From the NCBI RefSeq assembly GCF_019679455.1, contig NZ_JAIEZQ010000001.1, forward strand, positions 868,001 to 932,000: a stretch of 64,000 nt of DNA, read 5' to 3'. The translations under genes and the position numbers were made by a program. Below the pieces are notes generated by a model, which was given only the letters and a program-made list of their open reading frames with translations, made no database searches and was not told the DNA's origin. This document shows, piece after piece, positions 32,676 through 41,565 of this stretch. Source of the stretch: Nocardioides jiangsuensis. Its GTDB lineage: Bacteria; Actinomycetota; Actinomycetes; Propionibacteriales; Nocardioidaceae. The first letter of the stretch is position 1. Every line of letters starts with the position of its first letter.

Positions 32676-33758
32676 TCAGCCCGCGAAGCCCGCCGCGACC
32701 TTCAGGAAGACGTCGTTGCCGGCCGGGTCGCCGATGCTCACGCGGGCCCCCTCGCCCGCGAAGGGCCGGACCATGACCCCGGCCTCCTCCGCGGCGGCGG
32801 CGAACTCGCCGGTGCGGTCACCGAGCGAGAGCCACACGAAGTTGCCCTGGGCGTCCGGGACGCTCCAGCCCTGCTCGCGCAGGGCGGTGACGACCCGCTC
32901 GCGCTCGGCCACGAGCGCGTCGACCCGCTCGAGCAGGTCCGCCTCGCGCTCCAGCGACGCCACCGCGGCCGCCTGGGCCACCGCGGAGACCCCGAAGGGC
33001 AGCGAGCAGGCGCGCACCGCGGACGCGATCGGCTGGGCCGCGACCAGGTACCCGACCCGGAAACCGGCGAGGCCGTAGGCCTTCGCGAAGGTCCGCATCA
33101 CCACGAGGTTGGGCCGGTCCCGGTAGAGCGCGACCGCGTCCACCGGGTCGTCGATCCGGACGAACTCGCGGTAGGCCTCGTCGACGACCACGACCACGTG
33201 CGGTGGCACCCGGTCCAGGAACGCCTCGAGCTCCGCGCGGCCCACGGCCGGGCCGGTGGGGTTGTTCGGCGTGCACACGATGACGACCTTCGTGCGGTCG
33301 GTGATCGCCTCGGCCATCGCGTCGAGGTCGTGCCGGGCCTCGGGGCCGAGCGGCACCTGCACCGAGGTCGCACCGGTCACCGCGACCGCGATCGGGTAGG
33401 CCTCGAACGAGCGCCAGGCGTAGACGACCTCGTCGCCGGCCTCGCAGTAGGCCTGGAGCAGGTGGTAGAGCACCGCGACGGAGCCTGCTCCGGCGGCGAG
33501 GTTGTCGGCGGGTACGTCGAGGTGCTCGCCCAGCGCGGCGTACAGCGCGGTGCATCCCATGTCGGGGTAGCGGTTCATCGTCGCGGCCGCGGCGGTGGCC
33601 GCCTCCAGCACACCCGGCAGCGGCGGGTAGGGGTTCTCGTTGGAGGACAGCTTGTACGTCGGCACGCCGGGGCGCGGAGCCGGCGGCCTCCCCGGGACGT
33701 AGGCCGGGATGCTGGCGATGGCCGGACGGACCCGGGGCCCGTTGTGCGCTGAGGTCAT
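32676..33758 (-). CDS. hisC: histidinol-phosphate/aromatic aminotransferase (class II fold-type I)
   Basis: The 360-residue PLP enzyme is of the HisC family, which transaminates imidazole acetol phosphate in histidine synthesis; close relatives (Pat) act on aromatic amino acids. Conserved stretches are [14 protein letters not shown] near the N-terminus, [20 protein letters not shown] and [16 protein letters not shown] with the PLP-binding Lys226. The N-terminus [15 protein letters not shown] matches actinobacterial HisC2/Pat proteins, and no other his genes are near, so the aromatic aminotransferase role is quite possible. ATG 33758 is supported by a -10 box 7 nt upstream (leaderless). Confidence 0.88.
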   Translation of the reverse strand: MTSAHNGPRVRPAIASIPAYVPGRPPAPRPGVPTYKLSSNENPYPPLPGVLEAATAAAATMNRYPDMGCTALYAALGEHLDVPADNLAAGAGSVAVLYHLLQAYCEAGDEVVYAWRSFEAYPIAVAVTGATSVQVPLGPEARHDLDAMAEAITDRTKVVIVCTPNNPTGPAVGRAELEAFLDRVPPHVVVVVDEAYREFVRIDDPVDAVALYRDRPNLVVMRTFAKAYGLAGFRVGYLVAAQPIASAVRACSLPFGVSAVAQAAAVASLEREADLLERVDALVAERERVVTALREQGWSVPDAQGNFVWLSLGDRTGEFAAAAEEAGVMVRPFAGEGARVSIGDPAGNDVFLKVAAGFAG

Positions 33759-33765
33759 GGCGGTC

Positions 33766-33771
33766 AGCCTA
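33766..33771 (-). promoter_or_regulatory. -10 box of a probable leaderless hisC transcript
   Basis: On the minus strand TAGGCT lies 7 nt before the ATG at 33758, with no Shine-Dalgarno. Divergent to the -10 box at 33821; the two promoters share about 50 bp. Confidence 0.6.
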
Positions 33772-33820
33772 GCCAGTCCCGCCCCGCGGCAGGACAGGAG
33801 CATGCCGTGTCTTCGCCCCT

Positions 33821-33826
33821 TACACT
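33821..33826 (+). promoter_or_regulatory. -10 box of a probable leaderless transcript (DMT exporter)
   Basis: TACACT lies 6 nt before the GTG at 33833, with no Shine-Dalgarno. Confidence 0.6.
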
Positions 33827-33832
33827 CGTCCG

Positions 33833-34786
33833 GTGGTCACCCGGAACCCCGCACTCGGCCTCGCCCTGGTCGTCACCGGCGCGACGATGTTCATCATCAA
33901 TGCCGGCGTCTCCCGGGTGGTGCTGCGGGCCGGCGTCGACCCGGTCACCCTGACCACGGTCCGGGTCACCGGCACCTTCCTGCTGCTCGCCCTGATCGCC
34001 GCCCTGTTCCGGCGCAGCGCGCTGCGCCCGCCGACCGGGCGGCTCGGCCTGCTCGTGGTCGTGCACGGCGTCATCGGGGTGGCCGCCCTGCAGTGGACCT
34101 ACTTCGTCGCGATCGACCGGCTGCCGGTCGGGATGGCCCTGCTGCTGGAGTACCAGGCCCCGATCCTGGTCGCGGTCTGGGCACGCTTCGTGCAGAAGGA
34201 GCAGGTGCGCAACCGGATGTGGGCGGGCCTCGCGCTCGCCATGGTCGGCCTCGCCGCGGCCACGGGGGTGGTCGACGGCGCGACCTTCGACGCGGTCGGC
34301 ATCGCCGCCGGCTTCGGCGCGGCGCTCTGCTTCGCGACGTACTTCCTCGTCGGCGAGCACGGCGTCGGCGCCCTGGACCCGCTGCGCGTGATCGTCTGGT
34401 CGTTCTTCGTCGCCGCGCTGGCGCTGAACCTGGTCCACCCCGTGACGTCGTTCCCCACCGAGCTGCTCACCGAGCAGGTGTCCCTGCTCGGCTCCCTCGA
34501 GGAGTACGTCGCCCCGGTGTGGGCGCTCCTGGGCTGGATCGTCGTGCTGGGCACGGTGGTGCCGTTCGCGGTGGAGCTGTTCGCGCTGCGCCACCTGCGG
34601 GCCACCACGGTGACCATGGTCGCCATGCTCGAGCCGGTCGGGGTCAGCGCGCTGGGCTGGGTGTGGTTCCACGAGCGCCTCGACGCGGTGGCGCTGCTCG
34701 GCGGCGTCGCGGTGGTGACCGGGATCGTGCTGGCGCAGAGCGCGCGCCGCGAGCACCTCCTCGTCGAGCCGCCGCACCTGACCTGA
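33833..34786 (+). CDS. EamA family (DMT superfamily) exporter
   Basis: The 317-residue membrane protein has ten predicted helices in two EamA repeats. The first includes [20 protein letters not shown] and the second [26 protein letters not shown], with the conserved Glu-Pro of this family. It is only loosely similar to the exporter at 20504. Cargo is unknown; the divergent neighbour hisC makes an amino acid or aromatic metabolite conceivable, but that is a guess from position only. It converges with the small membrane protein gene, stops being 1 bp apart. Confidence 0.88.
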   Translation: MVTRNPALGLALVVTGATMFIINAGVSRVVLRAGVDPVTLTTVRVTGTFLLLALIAALFRRSALRPPTGRLGLLVVVHGVIGVAALQWTYFVAIDRLPVGMALLLEYQAPILVAVWARFVQKEQVRNRMWAGLALAMVGLAAATGVVDGATFDAVGIAAGFGAALCFATYFLVGEHGVGALDPLRVIVWSFFVAALALNLVHPVTSFPTELLTEQVSLLGSLEEYVAPVWALLGWIVVLGTVVPFAVELFALRHLRATTVTMVAMLEPVGVSALGWVWFHERLDAVALLGGVAVVTGIVLAQSARREHLLVEPPHLT

Positions 34787-34787
34787 G

Positions 34788-35027
34788 CTACGACAGCGGC
34801 GCGGCCTCGGGGACCTGCTGGTCCTCGGCCTCGGCCACCTCGGGCCGCGGCGGCGGGCCCACCAGCATCGCGACCAGGCCCAGCGCGGCCCAGCACAGCA
34901 GCACGCTGACCAGGTAGCGCGAGAGCGCGACCTCGACCGAGGCGGTGCCCTCGACCAGGGCGCGCCACATCGTCGGCGCGGTCACGATCGCCGCTCCTGC
35001 CAGCACCGGCAGCGACAACGGGCTCAT
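34788..35027 (-). CDS. small membrane protein downstream of flhA, unknown function
   Basis: The 79-residue protein has two hydrophobic segments (about 5-20, PVLAGAAIVTA, and about 30-55, LVSVLLCWAALGLVAMLVG) and an acidic tail PEVAEAEDQQVPEAAP. ATG 35027 has AAGGGAG 5 nt upstream. It starts 70 bp after flhA on the same strand with no terminator between, so it is probably the last gene of the flhA transcript. I recognise no family. A link to the flagellar export gate is suggested by position only. Confidence 0.7.
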   Translation of the reverse strand: MSPLSLPVLAGAAIVTAPTMWRALVEGTASVEVALSRYLVSVLLCWAALGLVAMLVGPPPRPEVAEAEDQQVPEAAPLS

Positions 35028-35097
35028 GGGAGCTCCCTTCCTCGACACGGGTCACACACTTCCGGGCACCTCTCCGGCAGGCTTCGCGGCACCGGAG

Positions 35098-37146
35098 TCA
35101 CACCCCGACCGCGGCCGGCTGGCCGGTCACCACGCCGACGGACCGGATCTGCACCGGTCCGCCCAGCTCGCTGTAGGAGACCACCGGCAGCCGCGGGAGC
35201 GAGGGGCTCACCATCCGGCGGACGGCCGGGCGCAGCTGCGGCGCGCAGGCCAGGACCGGGGTGAGGTTCTCGTCCTCCCCCTGCCGGGCCAGCGCCGCCA
35301 GCTGGGTCAGCACGCCCTGGGCCAGGTCGACGTCGACGGTGAGGAAGGCCCCCTCGTCGCCGACGCGCAGCCCCTCGAGCAGGCGCTGCTCCAGCCCGGG
35401 CTCGAAGCTGATCACCGGGAGGGACCCGGCCGAGACGTACGGCGCCACGACCGCCGGGCCCAGCACGGCGCGGGCCGCCTCGACGAGGCCGTCGGTGTCC
35501 TTGCCGACCCGGGCCCGGAGCGAGAGCGCCTCGAAGATCCGGACCAGGTCGCGGATCGACACGCACTCCTCGAGCAGGGCCTGGAGCACCCGCTGGACCT
35601 CGCCCAGGCTGAGCTGCGCGGGCATGAGCTCCTCGACCACGACGGGGTTGCTGCGCTTGACCGCGTCGGTCAGCGTGCGCACGTCCTCAAAGCTGAGCAG
35701 GCGGGAGGCGTGCGCCCGGACCACCTCGGCGAGGTGGGTGGTCAGCACCGAGGAGCGGTCCACGACGGTGGCTCCGGCGAGCTCGGCCTGGCTGCGCAGC
35801 TCGACGGGGACCCACACCGCGGCGAGCCCGAAGACCGGCTCCTGGGTGCGGGTGCCGGGGATCGCGTCGAGCCGGTCGCCGATCGCGAGCACGGTGCCGG
35901 GAGGGGCCTCGCCGCGGGCCACCTCGACGCCGAACAGCCGGATCGCGTAGGTCCGCAGCGGGAGGTCGAGGTTGTCGCGGGTGCGCACCGGCGGCACGAC
36001 CACGCCGAGGTCGGTGGCGATCTTGCGGCGCAGCGCCCGCACCCGGTCGAGCAGGTCGCCGCCGGCCGTCGAGTCGACGAGGTCGATCAGGTCCGCGGAG
36101 AGCTCGAGCTCGAGCGGGTCGACCCGGATCTCCTCCACGAGCGCCTCGAGGGAGTCCGGGGCCGGCCCCGCCGCCTGGAGCGCGGGCGCCTGCGGGTCGG
36201 CCGGCTCCTCGTCGCCGGGGTGGCGGAGCGAGGCGAACAGCAGCACGCCGCCGGCGAGCAGGAACGGCAGCTTCGGCATGCCCGGGATCAGGATCAGCAC
36301 GATCGCCGCGATGCCGGCCAGCCGGAGCGGCTGCTGGTAGCGGGTCATCTGGCGGACCAGGTCGGTGCCCATGTCCCCGTCGCCGGCGGACCGGGTGACG
36401 ATCAGGCCGGTGGCCACCGAGAGCAGCAGCGCCGGGATCTGGGAGACCAGGCCGTCGCCGACGGTCAGCAGGCTGTACGTCGCGACCGCGTCGCCGAAGG
36501 ACATCCCGTTCTGCACGACGCCGACGGTGAAGCCGCCCACGAGGTTGACCAGCGTGATGATGATGGCGGCGATCGCGTCGCCCTTGACGAACTTCGAGGC
36601 ACCGTCCATCGCGCCGTAGAAGTCGGCCTCGCTGGCCACCTCCGCGCGGCGGCGCCGGGCCTCGTCGTCGTCGATGAGGCCGGAGTTAAGGTCGGCGTCG
36701 ATCGCCATCTGCTTGCCGGGCATCGCGTCGAGGGTGAACCGGGCGCCGACCTCCGCGACGCGCCCGGCGCCGTTGGTGACGACGACGAACTGGATCACGA
36801 CGAGGATCGCGAACACGATGATGCCGACGATCAGCGAGCCGCCGATCACGAAGTGGCCGAAGGTGTCGATCACCTTGCCGGCGTACCCGTCGAGCAGCAC
36901 GAGCCGGGTCGCGCTCACGTTGAGCGCGAGGCGGAACAGCGTGGCGACCAGGATCAGCGCCGGGAAGGCGGAGAAGTCGAGGGGACGGCGCACGAACATC
37001 GCCGTCATCAGGATCAGCATCGCGCCGGTGATGTTGGCCGCGATCAGCATGTCGAGCAGCAGCGGCGGCAGCGGGACGACGAGCATGACCACCACGGCCA
37101 CGACGGCGACGGGCACGCCGACCTGGGCGAGACGTTTCTGCGCCAC
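35098..37146 (-). CDS. flhA: flagellar biosynthesis protein FlhA
   Basis: FlhA is the largest protein of the flagellar type III export gate; its cytoplasmic part docks chaperone-substrate complexes. The protein (682 residues) has about eight transmembrane helices in the first 320 residues, the FHIPEP-region equivalent RPLDFSAFPALILVATLFRLALN, and GKQMAIDADLNSGLIDDDEA, which is highly conserved. The cytoplasmic domain makes up the rest. The GTG at 37146 is preferred over a TTG 15 nt upstream because AAAGG lies 6 nt before it. It has its own FliA-type promoter inside the end of flhB, and two GGA-loop hairpins in its leader. Confidence 0.96.
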   Translation of the reverse strand: MAQKRLAQVGVPVAVVAVVVMLVVPLPPLLLDMLIAANITGAMLILMTAMFVRRPLDFSAFPALILVATLFRLALNVSATRLVLLDGYAGKVIDTFGHFVIGGSLIVGIIVFAILVVIQFVVVTNGAGRVAEVGARFTLDAMPGKQMAIDADLNSGLIDDDEARRRRAEVASEADFYGAMDGASKFVKGDAIAAIIITLVNLVGGFTVGVVQNGMSFGDAVATYSLLTVGDGLVSQIPALLLSVATGLIVTRSAGDGDMGTDLVRQMTRYQQPLRLAGIAAIVLILIPGMPKLPFLLAGGVLLFASLRHPGDEEPADPQAPALQAAGPAPDSLEALVEEIRVDPLELELSADLIDLVDSTAGGDLLDRVRALRRKIATDLGVVVPPVRTRDNLDLPLRTYAIRLFGVEVARGEAPPGTVLAIGDRLDAIPGTRTQEPVFGLAAVWVPVELRSQAELAGATVVDRSSVLTTHLAEVVRAHASRLLSFEDVRTLTDAVKRSNPVVVEELMPAQLSLGEVQRVLQALLEECVSIRDLVRIFEALSLRARVGKDTDGLVEAARAVLGPAVVAPYVSAGSLPVISFEPGLEQRLLEGLRVGDEGAFLTVDVDLAQGVLTQLAALARQGEDENLTPVLACAPQLRPAVRRMVSPSLPRLPVVSYSELGGPVQIRSVGVVTGQPAAVGV

Positions 37147-37177
37147 GAACGAGCCTTTCAACGGTTCACCTGCACGG

Positions 37178-37193
37178 GCACCGTCCCTGGTGC
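37178..37193 (-). promoter_or_regulatory. candidate CsrA-binding hairpin in the flhA leader
   Basis: Read on the minus strand, GCACC-AGGGAC-GGTGC forms a 5-bp stem with the hexaloop AGGGAC (ANGGAN form). It lies 32 nt before the start codon, downstream of the flhA promoter. A second GGA loop, GCC-AGGAC-GGC, is at 37203-37213. Confidence 0.5.
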
Positions 37194-37221
37194 GTCGAGG
37201 CTGCCGTCCTGGCGGAGCGTC

Positions 37222-37248
37222 CTATCGGCCGGGGGCGGGGGCACCTGA
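37222..37248 (-). promoter_or_regulatory. FliA-type promoter of flhA, overlapping the flhB stop codon
   Basis: TCAG (37245-37248), 15 nt, then GCCGATAG (37222-37229) on the minus strand. The final TAG of the -10 box is the flhB stop codon. Leader to the flhA GTG is about 70 nt. Confidence 0.75.
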
Positions 37249-38388
37249 GGAGTTCTCGTCGGCCGCTCCCGGGCGGGCCGCGCGGCGCCGTCCGCGGGTG
37301 AGCGTAGGCAGCGTCTTCGCCGTGCGCGGGGACCGGTGCCGCCCCGCCGCGGAGCCGCGCGCCCGGCGGCTGAGCACGAACGCCAGCACCTGGGCGACCG
37401 CGTGGTAGAGCTCCGGCGGGATCTCCTGGCCGACCTCGCAGCTCGCGTGCAGGGCACGGGCGAGCGGCACGTCCTCGACCAGCGGCACCCGGCTGCTCTC
37501 GGCGAGCTCGCGGATCCGGGCGGCCACGGCGCCGGCGCCCTTGGCCACCACCCGGGGCGTCCCGCGATCCGCCTCGTAGCGCAGCGCGACGGCGACGTGC
37601 ACCGGGTTGACCAGGACCACGTCGGCCTGGGGCACGTCGGCCATCATCCGGTTCCGCGCGGCGGCGAGCTGGCGGGCCCGGAGCGCCCCGCGCACCATCG
37701 GGTCGCCCTCGCTCATCCGGTGCTCGTCGCGGACCTCCTTCTTGGTCATCCGGACCTGCTTGCCGGTACGGCGCCGCGCCATCGCGTAGTCCGCGGCCGC
37801 CGCCAGCAGGCCCGCGACCGCGACGTCCCGCATCAGCGTGGTCGCCGCGGAGGCCGCGAGCTCGAGCGCGGCGTCGACCGGCACCAGCCCGCCGAGCAGC
37901 GGCATCAGCTCCTTGACCCCGCGCCACACGAGCAGCGCCACCACCGCGCTCTTCACCAGGATCTTGGCGCCCTCCCACAGGGCGTGCGGGCCGAACAGTC
38001 GCTTCGCGCCCTGGAGCGGGTTGAGCCGGGACCACTTGGGCTTGAGGGTCTTCGTCGCCAGGTGCAGCCCGCCCTGGCCGGCGGCGGAGACGACGCCGAC
38101 GAACAGCACGCCGATGCCGAGCGCCAGGGACAGCAGCAGGGCCAGCGTCGAGCCCTCCTGGAGCAGCTGCAGCGCGCGGCCCGCCTCCGGCTGCTCCACC
38201 AGCGCGAGGGAGGTGACCAGCAGCTCGCGGATCTCGTCGGTGCCGTGCTGGACCAGCCAGCCGAGCATCATCGCGACCACCAGCATCGAGGCCCAGCCGC
38301 CGATCTCGGGGGTCCGCGCGACCTGCCCCTCCTTGCGGCTGTCCTTCAGCTTCTTGGGGGTGGCCTTCTCGGTGCGCTCCTCGCTCAC
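37222..38388 (-). CDS. flhB: flagellar biosynthesis protein FlhB
   Basis: FlhB is the export-gate protein that switches secretion from hook to filament substrates. It has 388 residues: a conserved start SEERTEKATPKKLKDSRKEG, four transmembrane helices between about 30 and 210, and a cytoplasmic domain with the autocleavage site VVLVNPVHVAVALRY. Here the usual NPTH reads NPVH; the Asn-Pro cut position is kept. The C-terminal tail of about 40 residues is basic and not conserved. GTG 38388 overlaps the fliR stop (GTGA). The last codons also serve as the flhA promoter. Confidence 0.96.
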   Translation of the reverse strand: MSEERTEKATPKKLKDSRKEGQVARTPEIGGWASMLVVAMMLGWLVQHGTDEIRELLVTSLALVEQPEAGRALQLLQEGSTLALLLSLALGIGVLFVGVVSAAGQGGLHLATKTLKPKWSRLNPLQGAKRLFGPHALWEGAKILVKSAVVALLVWRGVKELMPLLGGLVPVDAALELAASAATTLMRDVAVAGLLAAAADYAMARRRTGKQVRMTKKEVRDEHRMSEGDPMVRGALRARQLAAARNRMMADVPQADVVLVNPVHVAVALRYEADRGTPRVVAKGAGAVAARIRELAESSRVPLVEDVPLARALHASCEVGQEIPPELYHAVAQVLAFVLSRRARGSAAGRHRSPRTAKTLPTLTRGRRRAARPGAADENSSGAPAPGR

Positions 38389-39143
38389 CCGATCACCGCC
38401 ATCGCGTCGTTGGCGGCGTCGACGAGCCGGTCGATCGCGTGCGGCAGCACCGGGAAGGACATGCCGACGACGAGCAGGGTGAGCCCGATCTTGGCCGGGA
38501 ACATGATGCCGATCGCGTTCAGCTGCGGCGCGACCTTGGTGAGCAGGGCGAGGCCGAGGTCGGCGATGAACAGCACCGCGACCAGCGGCAGCGCGATCTG
38601 CACCGCGCAGGTGAAGAACACCCCGAAGGCGACGGTCACCACCGAGGTCACGTCCTCGGGCTGCCACGGGGCGCCCACCGGGACCCGCTCGAACGTCGAC
38701 AGCAGGCCGCCGAAGACGAGCAGGTGCGCGTCGGTGGCGAACAGCAGCATCGTCGCGAGCATCCCGTGCAGCTTGCCGAAGACCGAGTTGTTGTTCATCG
38801 ACATCGGGTCGAACGCGGCGGCGAGGCTGAAGCCGCCGAACACGTCGACGAGGTCACCGGCCGCCTGGACCGCGGCGAAGACGAGGTAGGTGACGAAGCC
38901 CATCGTGGCCCCGAGGAGAGCCTCCTGCAGCGCGTAGGTGACCAGCGTGACCAGGTCCTGCGGCACCTCCTCGAGCGACAGGGCCGGGGCGACCGCGAAG
39001 GCGAGGCCGAGTGCCAGCAGCGTCTTCGCGGCGACCGGCACGGCCCGGGACGAGAACGGCGGCACGATCACCAGCCAGGCGACCACCCGGACCGCGGCGA
39101 GCACGTAGAGGATGAACGGCTCCCCCGCCAGCGTGATGGTCAC
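38385..39143 (-). CDS. fliR: flagellar biosynthetic protein FliR
   Basis: FliR, 252 residues with about six transmembrane helices, forms the export gate with FliP and FliQ. Characteristic stretches are RVVAWLVIVPPFSSRAVPVAAK near the N-terminus and GDLVDVFGGFSLAAAFDP in the middle, followed by MSMNNNSVFGKLHG. Length matches the family. It begins 2 nt after the fliQ stop and overlaps flhB by 4 nt. Confidence 0.95.
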   Translation of the reverse strand: MTITLAGEPFILYVLAAVRVVAWLVIVPPFSSRAVPVAAKTLLALGLAFAVAPALSLEEVPQDLVTLVTYALQEALLGATMGFVTYLVFAAVQAAGDLVDVFGGFSLAAAFDPMSMNNNSVFGKLHGMLATMLLFATDAHLLVFGGLLSTFERVPVGAPWQPEDVTSVVTVAFGVFFTCAVQIALPLVAVLFIADLGLALLTKVAPQLNAIGIMFPAKIGLTLLVVGMSFPVLPHAIDRLVDAANDAMAVIG

Positions 39144-39145
39144 CG

Positions 39146-39415
39146 CTACCCCAGCAGGCTGGGGATGCGCGCGAACAGGTCCTCGGTGAACGCGACCAGC
39201 GTGTGCAGCATCCAGTTGCCGGAGACCAGCAGCGCGATCCCCACGCCGATCAGCTTCGGCACGAAGGAGAGCGTGAACTCCTGGATCTGGGTCATCGACT
39301 GCACGAGCGAGATGACGAACCCGATGACCAGGGCGGGAACGAGGATGGGGGCGCAGAGCTTGAGCGCGACCAGCATGGTCTGAAGCGCGATGTCGAGGAC
39401 GCTGCTGTCGGTCAC
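39146..39415 (-). CDS. fliQ: flagellar biosynthetic protein FliQ
   Basis: The 89-residue protein has the two transmembrane helices of FliQ and the conserved pattern LCAPILVPALVIGFVISLVQ followed by TQIQEFTLSFVPK. It is part of the FliPQR core of the export gate. The GTG at 39415 was chosen because it lies 5 nt after the fliP stop and gives the normal length. Confidence 0.95.
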   Translation of the reverse strand: MTDSSVLDIALQTMLVALKLCAPILVPALVIGFVISLVQSMTQIQEFTLSFVPKLIGVGIALLVSGNWMLHTLVAFTEDLFARIPSLLG

Positions 39416-39420
39416 CGCTC

Positions 39421-40359
39421 TCAGCCCCCGCCGTAGCTGGCGACCAGCGAGCGCACGATCAGCCCCCACCCGTCCACGAGGACGAACAGCAGCAGCTTGA
39501 AGGGCAGGGAGACCATCACCGGCGGCATCATCATCATGCCGAGCGACATCAGGGCCGCGCTGACCACGATGTCGATCACCAGGAACGGGATGAAGATCAC
39601 GAAGCCGATGATGAAGGCCTGCTTGAGCTCGCTGAGGATGAACGCCGGCACCAGCGTCGCCATCCCGACGTCGTCCTGGTTGTCGGGCATCGGCCGGTCG
39701 GCGACCTCGGTGAGCAGGGCCAGCTCCTCGTCGCCGGTCTGCCCGAGCATGAAGCCCCGGAGCGGCTCGATGCCGTCCTCCCATGCCTGCGTCTGCGTCT
39801 TGTCGCCGTCCAGGTAGGGCTGGAGGCCCTCGTCGTTCATCTCCGACAGCACCGGCGACATGATGAACAGGCTCAGGAAGAGGGCGAGCCCGGCGAGCAC
39901 CTGGTTGGGCGGGATCTGCTGGAGGCCGAGCGCGTTCCGGGTGAGGCCCAGGACGACCAGGATCTTGGTGAAGCTGGTCGTGGTCAGCAGGATCGCCGGG
40001 ACCAGCGACAGCAGGGTCAGCCCGAGCAGCACCAGGACCGGGGTGCTCGGCTTCTTCGTCAGGTCGTCGAACTCCACGGTGACGTCGCCGCCGTTCGCGC
40101 CCCGCGGACCACGGGGGCCGTCCGGCGCCAGCGGCACCGGGGCGAGGGCGGGGCTCGCGACGACCGAGCCGGAGGCGGCCGTCCCCGCGGGTACGGCGGT
40201 CGCCGGCACGTAGGCCGCGACCGGGCCGGCCGCCGCGAGGGGGGTCGTGACGGGAGCGGCGACCGCGGGAGCGGCGCCGAGGGCGAGGCCACCGAGGCAG
40301 GCCAGGAGGAGGAGCACGCCCGCGACGAGGCGACACGCTCCCGGGGTCGGGTCAGGCAC
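39421..40359 (-). CDS. fliP: flagellar biosynthetic protein FliP
   Basis: FliP is the central pore protein of the flagellar export gate. The 312-residue product has a cleavable signal sequence (LVAGVLLLLACLGGLALGAAPAVA), as in other FliP proteins, then a Pro/Ala-rich stretch of about 60 residues, then the FliP core: ILTTTSFTKILVVLGLTRNA, PPNQVLAGLALFLSLFIMSP and GFVIFIPFLVIDIVVSAAL. The extra-cytoplasmic spacer is longer than in E. coli FliP (245 residues). GTG 40359 overlaps the end of fliO. Confidence 0.95.
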   Translation of the reverse strand: MPDPTPGACRLVAGVLLLLACLGGLALGAAPAVAAPVTTPLAAAGPVAAYVPATAVPAGTAASGSVVASPALAPVPLAPDGPRGPRGANGGDVTVEFDDLTKKPSTPVLVLLGLTLLSLVPAILLTTTSFTKILVVLGLTRNALGLQQIPPNQVLAGLALFLSLFIMSPVLSEMNDEGLQPYLDGDKTQTQAWEDGIEPLRGFMLGQTGDEELALLTEVADRPMPDNQDDVGMATLVPAFILSELKQAFIIGFVIFIPFLVIDIVVSAALMSLGMMMMPPVMVSLPFKLLLFVLVDGWGLIVRSLVASYGGG

Positions 40360-40795
40360 CGGCGGAGCCGTTCCTGCTGGTGGCCGCGGCCCAGGCCTGC
40401 TTCCAGGTGGTGCCGGCGAGCAGCGAGCCGCTCGTGCCGCGCGGGGCCGCGTGCAGGGGACCGCCGGCCAGCGCCCGGACGGGGCGCGTCCCCAGCGCGT
40501 CGGCGGGGTCCGTCGTGGCACGCTCCGGCTGCACCGGGACGCGGCTGGTCAGCTCGGCCGGGTCCATCTCGGTGAGCAGGGAGACACCGCCGTCGCTGAC
40601 CCCGACCACGAGCACCCGCTCGCCCACCTCGACCACGGCGAGGGAGGAGCCGCGCGACAGCGGCTGGCGGGCCACCACCGCGACGACGGAGCGGGAGCGG
40701 CCGCCGAGCTTCCGCGAGCTCGCCCGGGCCACGAACCACATGAGGCCGAGGACGATGCCCAGGGAGAGCACCACGCGCAGGACCAGCTCGACCAC
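40352..40795 (-). CDS. fliO: flagellar biosynthetic protein FliO
   Basis: The 147-residue protein has one N-terminal transmembrane helix (LRVVLSLGIVLGLMWFVAR) and a small cytoplasmic domain with RSVVAVVARQPLSRGSSLAV and ERVLVVGVSDGGVSLL, the pattern of FliO. FliO helps assemble the FliP ring. The GTG at 40795 is the first plausible start after fliN; no strong Shine-Dalgarno is visible, so translation may depend on coupling with fliN 5 nt upstream. The tail beyond residue 90 is poorly conserved. Confidence 0.85.
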   Translation of the reverse strand: MVELVLRVVLSLGIVLGLMWFVARASSRKLGGRSRSVVAVVARQPLSRGSSLAVVEVGERVLVVGVSDGGVSLLTEMDPAELTSRVPVQPERATTDPADALGTRPVRALAGGPLHAAPRGTSGSLLAGTTWKQAWAAATSRNGSAGA

Positions 40796-40800
40796 GAGGC

Positions 40801-41565
40801 TCAGCTCGCAGCCGCGTTGGCGGCGACGATCTCGGTGATGCGCAGCGCGAAGTCCTCGTCGACCACGACCACCTCGCCACGGGCGATCAGCCGCCCGTTC
40901 ACGAGGAGGTCGGCCGGGCTGCCGGCGGCGCGGTCGAGCTCGAGGACGTCGCCGGGGGTCAGCGCGAGCAGCTCGCGCACGGACAGCCGGGTGCGACCGA
41001 GCTCGACGGTGACGTCCATCGCCACGCCGTGCAGCAGCTCGATCCCGGGACGGGCCTGCGCCACCGGCGCCGGGGCGGCGGTCGCCGTACGCACCGGCGC
41101 CACCTGCGGGGCGGTGCCGCCGAGCAGCAGCACCGCCGCGGTGCTCCCGCCGACGAGCAGCGGCACGCTGTGCGTGGCGGCGGCGAGCGCGGCGGGCACC
41201 TCGGAGGCGTCCAGGGACCGGCCGGCCGAGGCGGTGGTGCCCAGCGCGGCAGCCGCCGCGTCCAGGGCGGGCTGCACCGCGGCGCCGAGCTCGAGCGGGC
41301 CCATCGGGGACTCCGCCAGCGCGGCCACCAGGTCCGGGCCGACCAGGACCGCGACCGTGCCGTCGGCGGTGCCGGTGAGCGTGGCCACCGCGGCACCCGC
41401 CCAGGCGGCGGCGTCGACGAGCACGGCCGGCTGCACGACCCCGGCGACGAGCTCCCCGGGGGCGGGCAGCAGCGGGGCGACCGCCTGCGCGGCGCGCTCG
41501 GCGCTCTCGTCGGAGACCGGCGCGGACGCGGGATCGTGGGCGGCGGGCTTGCCGATGAGGGACAT
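40801..41565 (-). CDS. fliN: flagellar motor switch protein FliN with extended N-terminal domain
   Basis: The C-terminal 80 residues are the SpoA (FliN) domain: GVAMDVTVELGRTRLSVREL, then GDVLELDRAAGSPADLLVNG and IARGEVVVVDEDFALRI. FliN forms the bottom of the C-ring where CheY-P acts. The protein is 254 residues, about twice the E. coli length. The first 165 residues resemble in size and composition the CheC-like part of FliY, but the D/S-x3-E-x2-N phosphatase motif of CheC is not seen. ATG 41565 overlaps the fliM stop (TGATG). Confidence 0.92.
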   Translation of the reverse strand: MSLIGKPAAHDPASAPVSDESAERAAQAVAPLLPAPGELVAGVVQPAVLVDAAAWAGAAVATLTGTADGTVAVLVGPDLVAALAESPMGPLELGAAVQPALDAAAAALGTTASAGRSLDASEVPAALAAATHSVPLLVGGSTAAVLLLGGTAPQVAPVRTATAAPAPVAQARPGIELLHGVAMDVTVELGRTRLSVRELLALTPGDVLELDRAAGSPADLLVNGRLIARGEVVVVDEDFALRITEIVAANAAAS

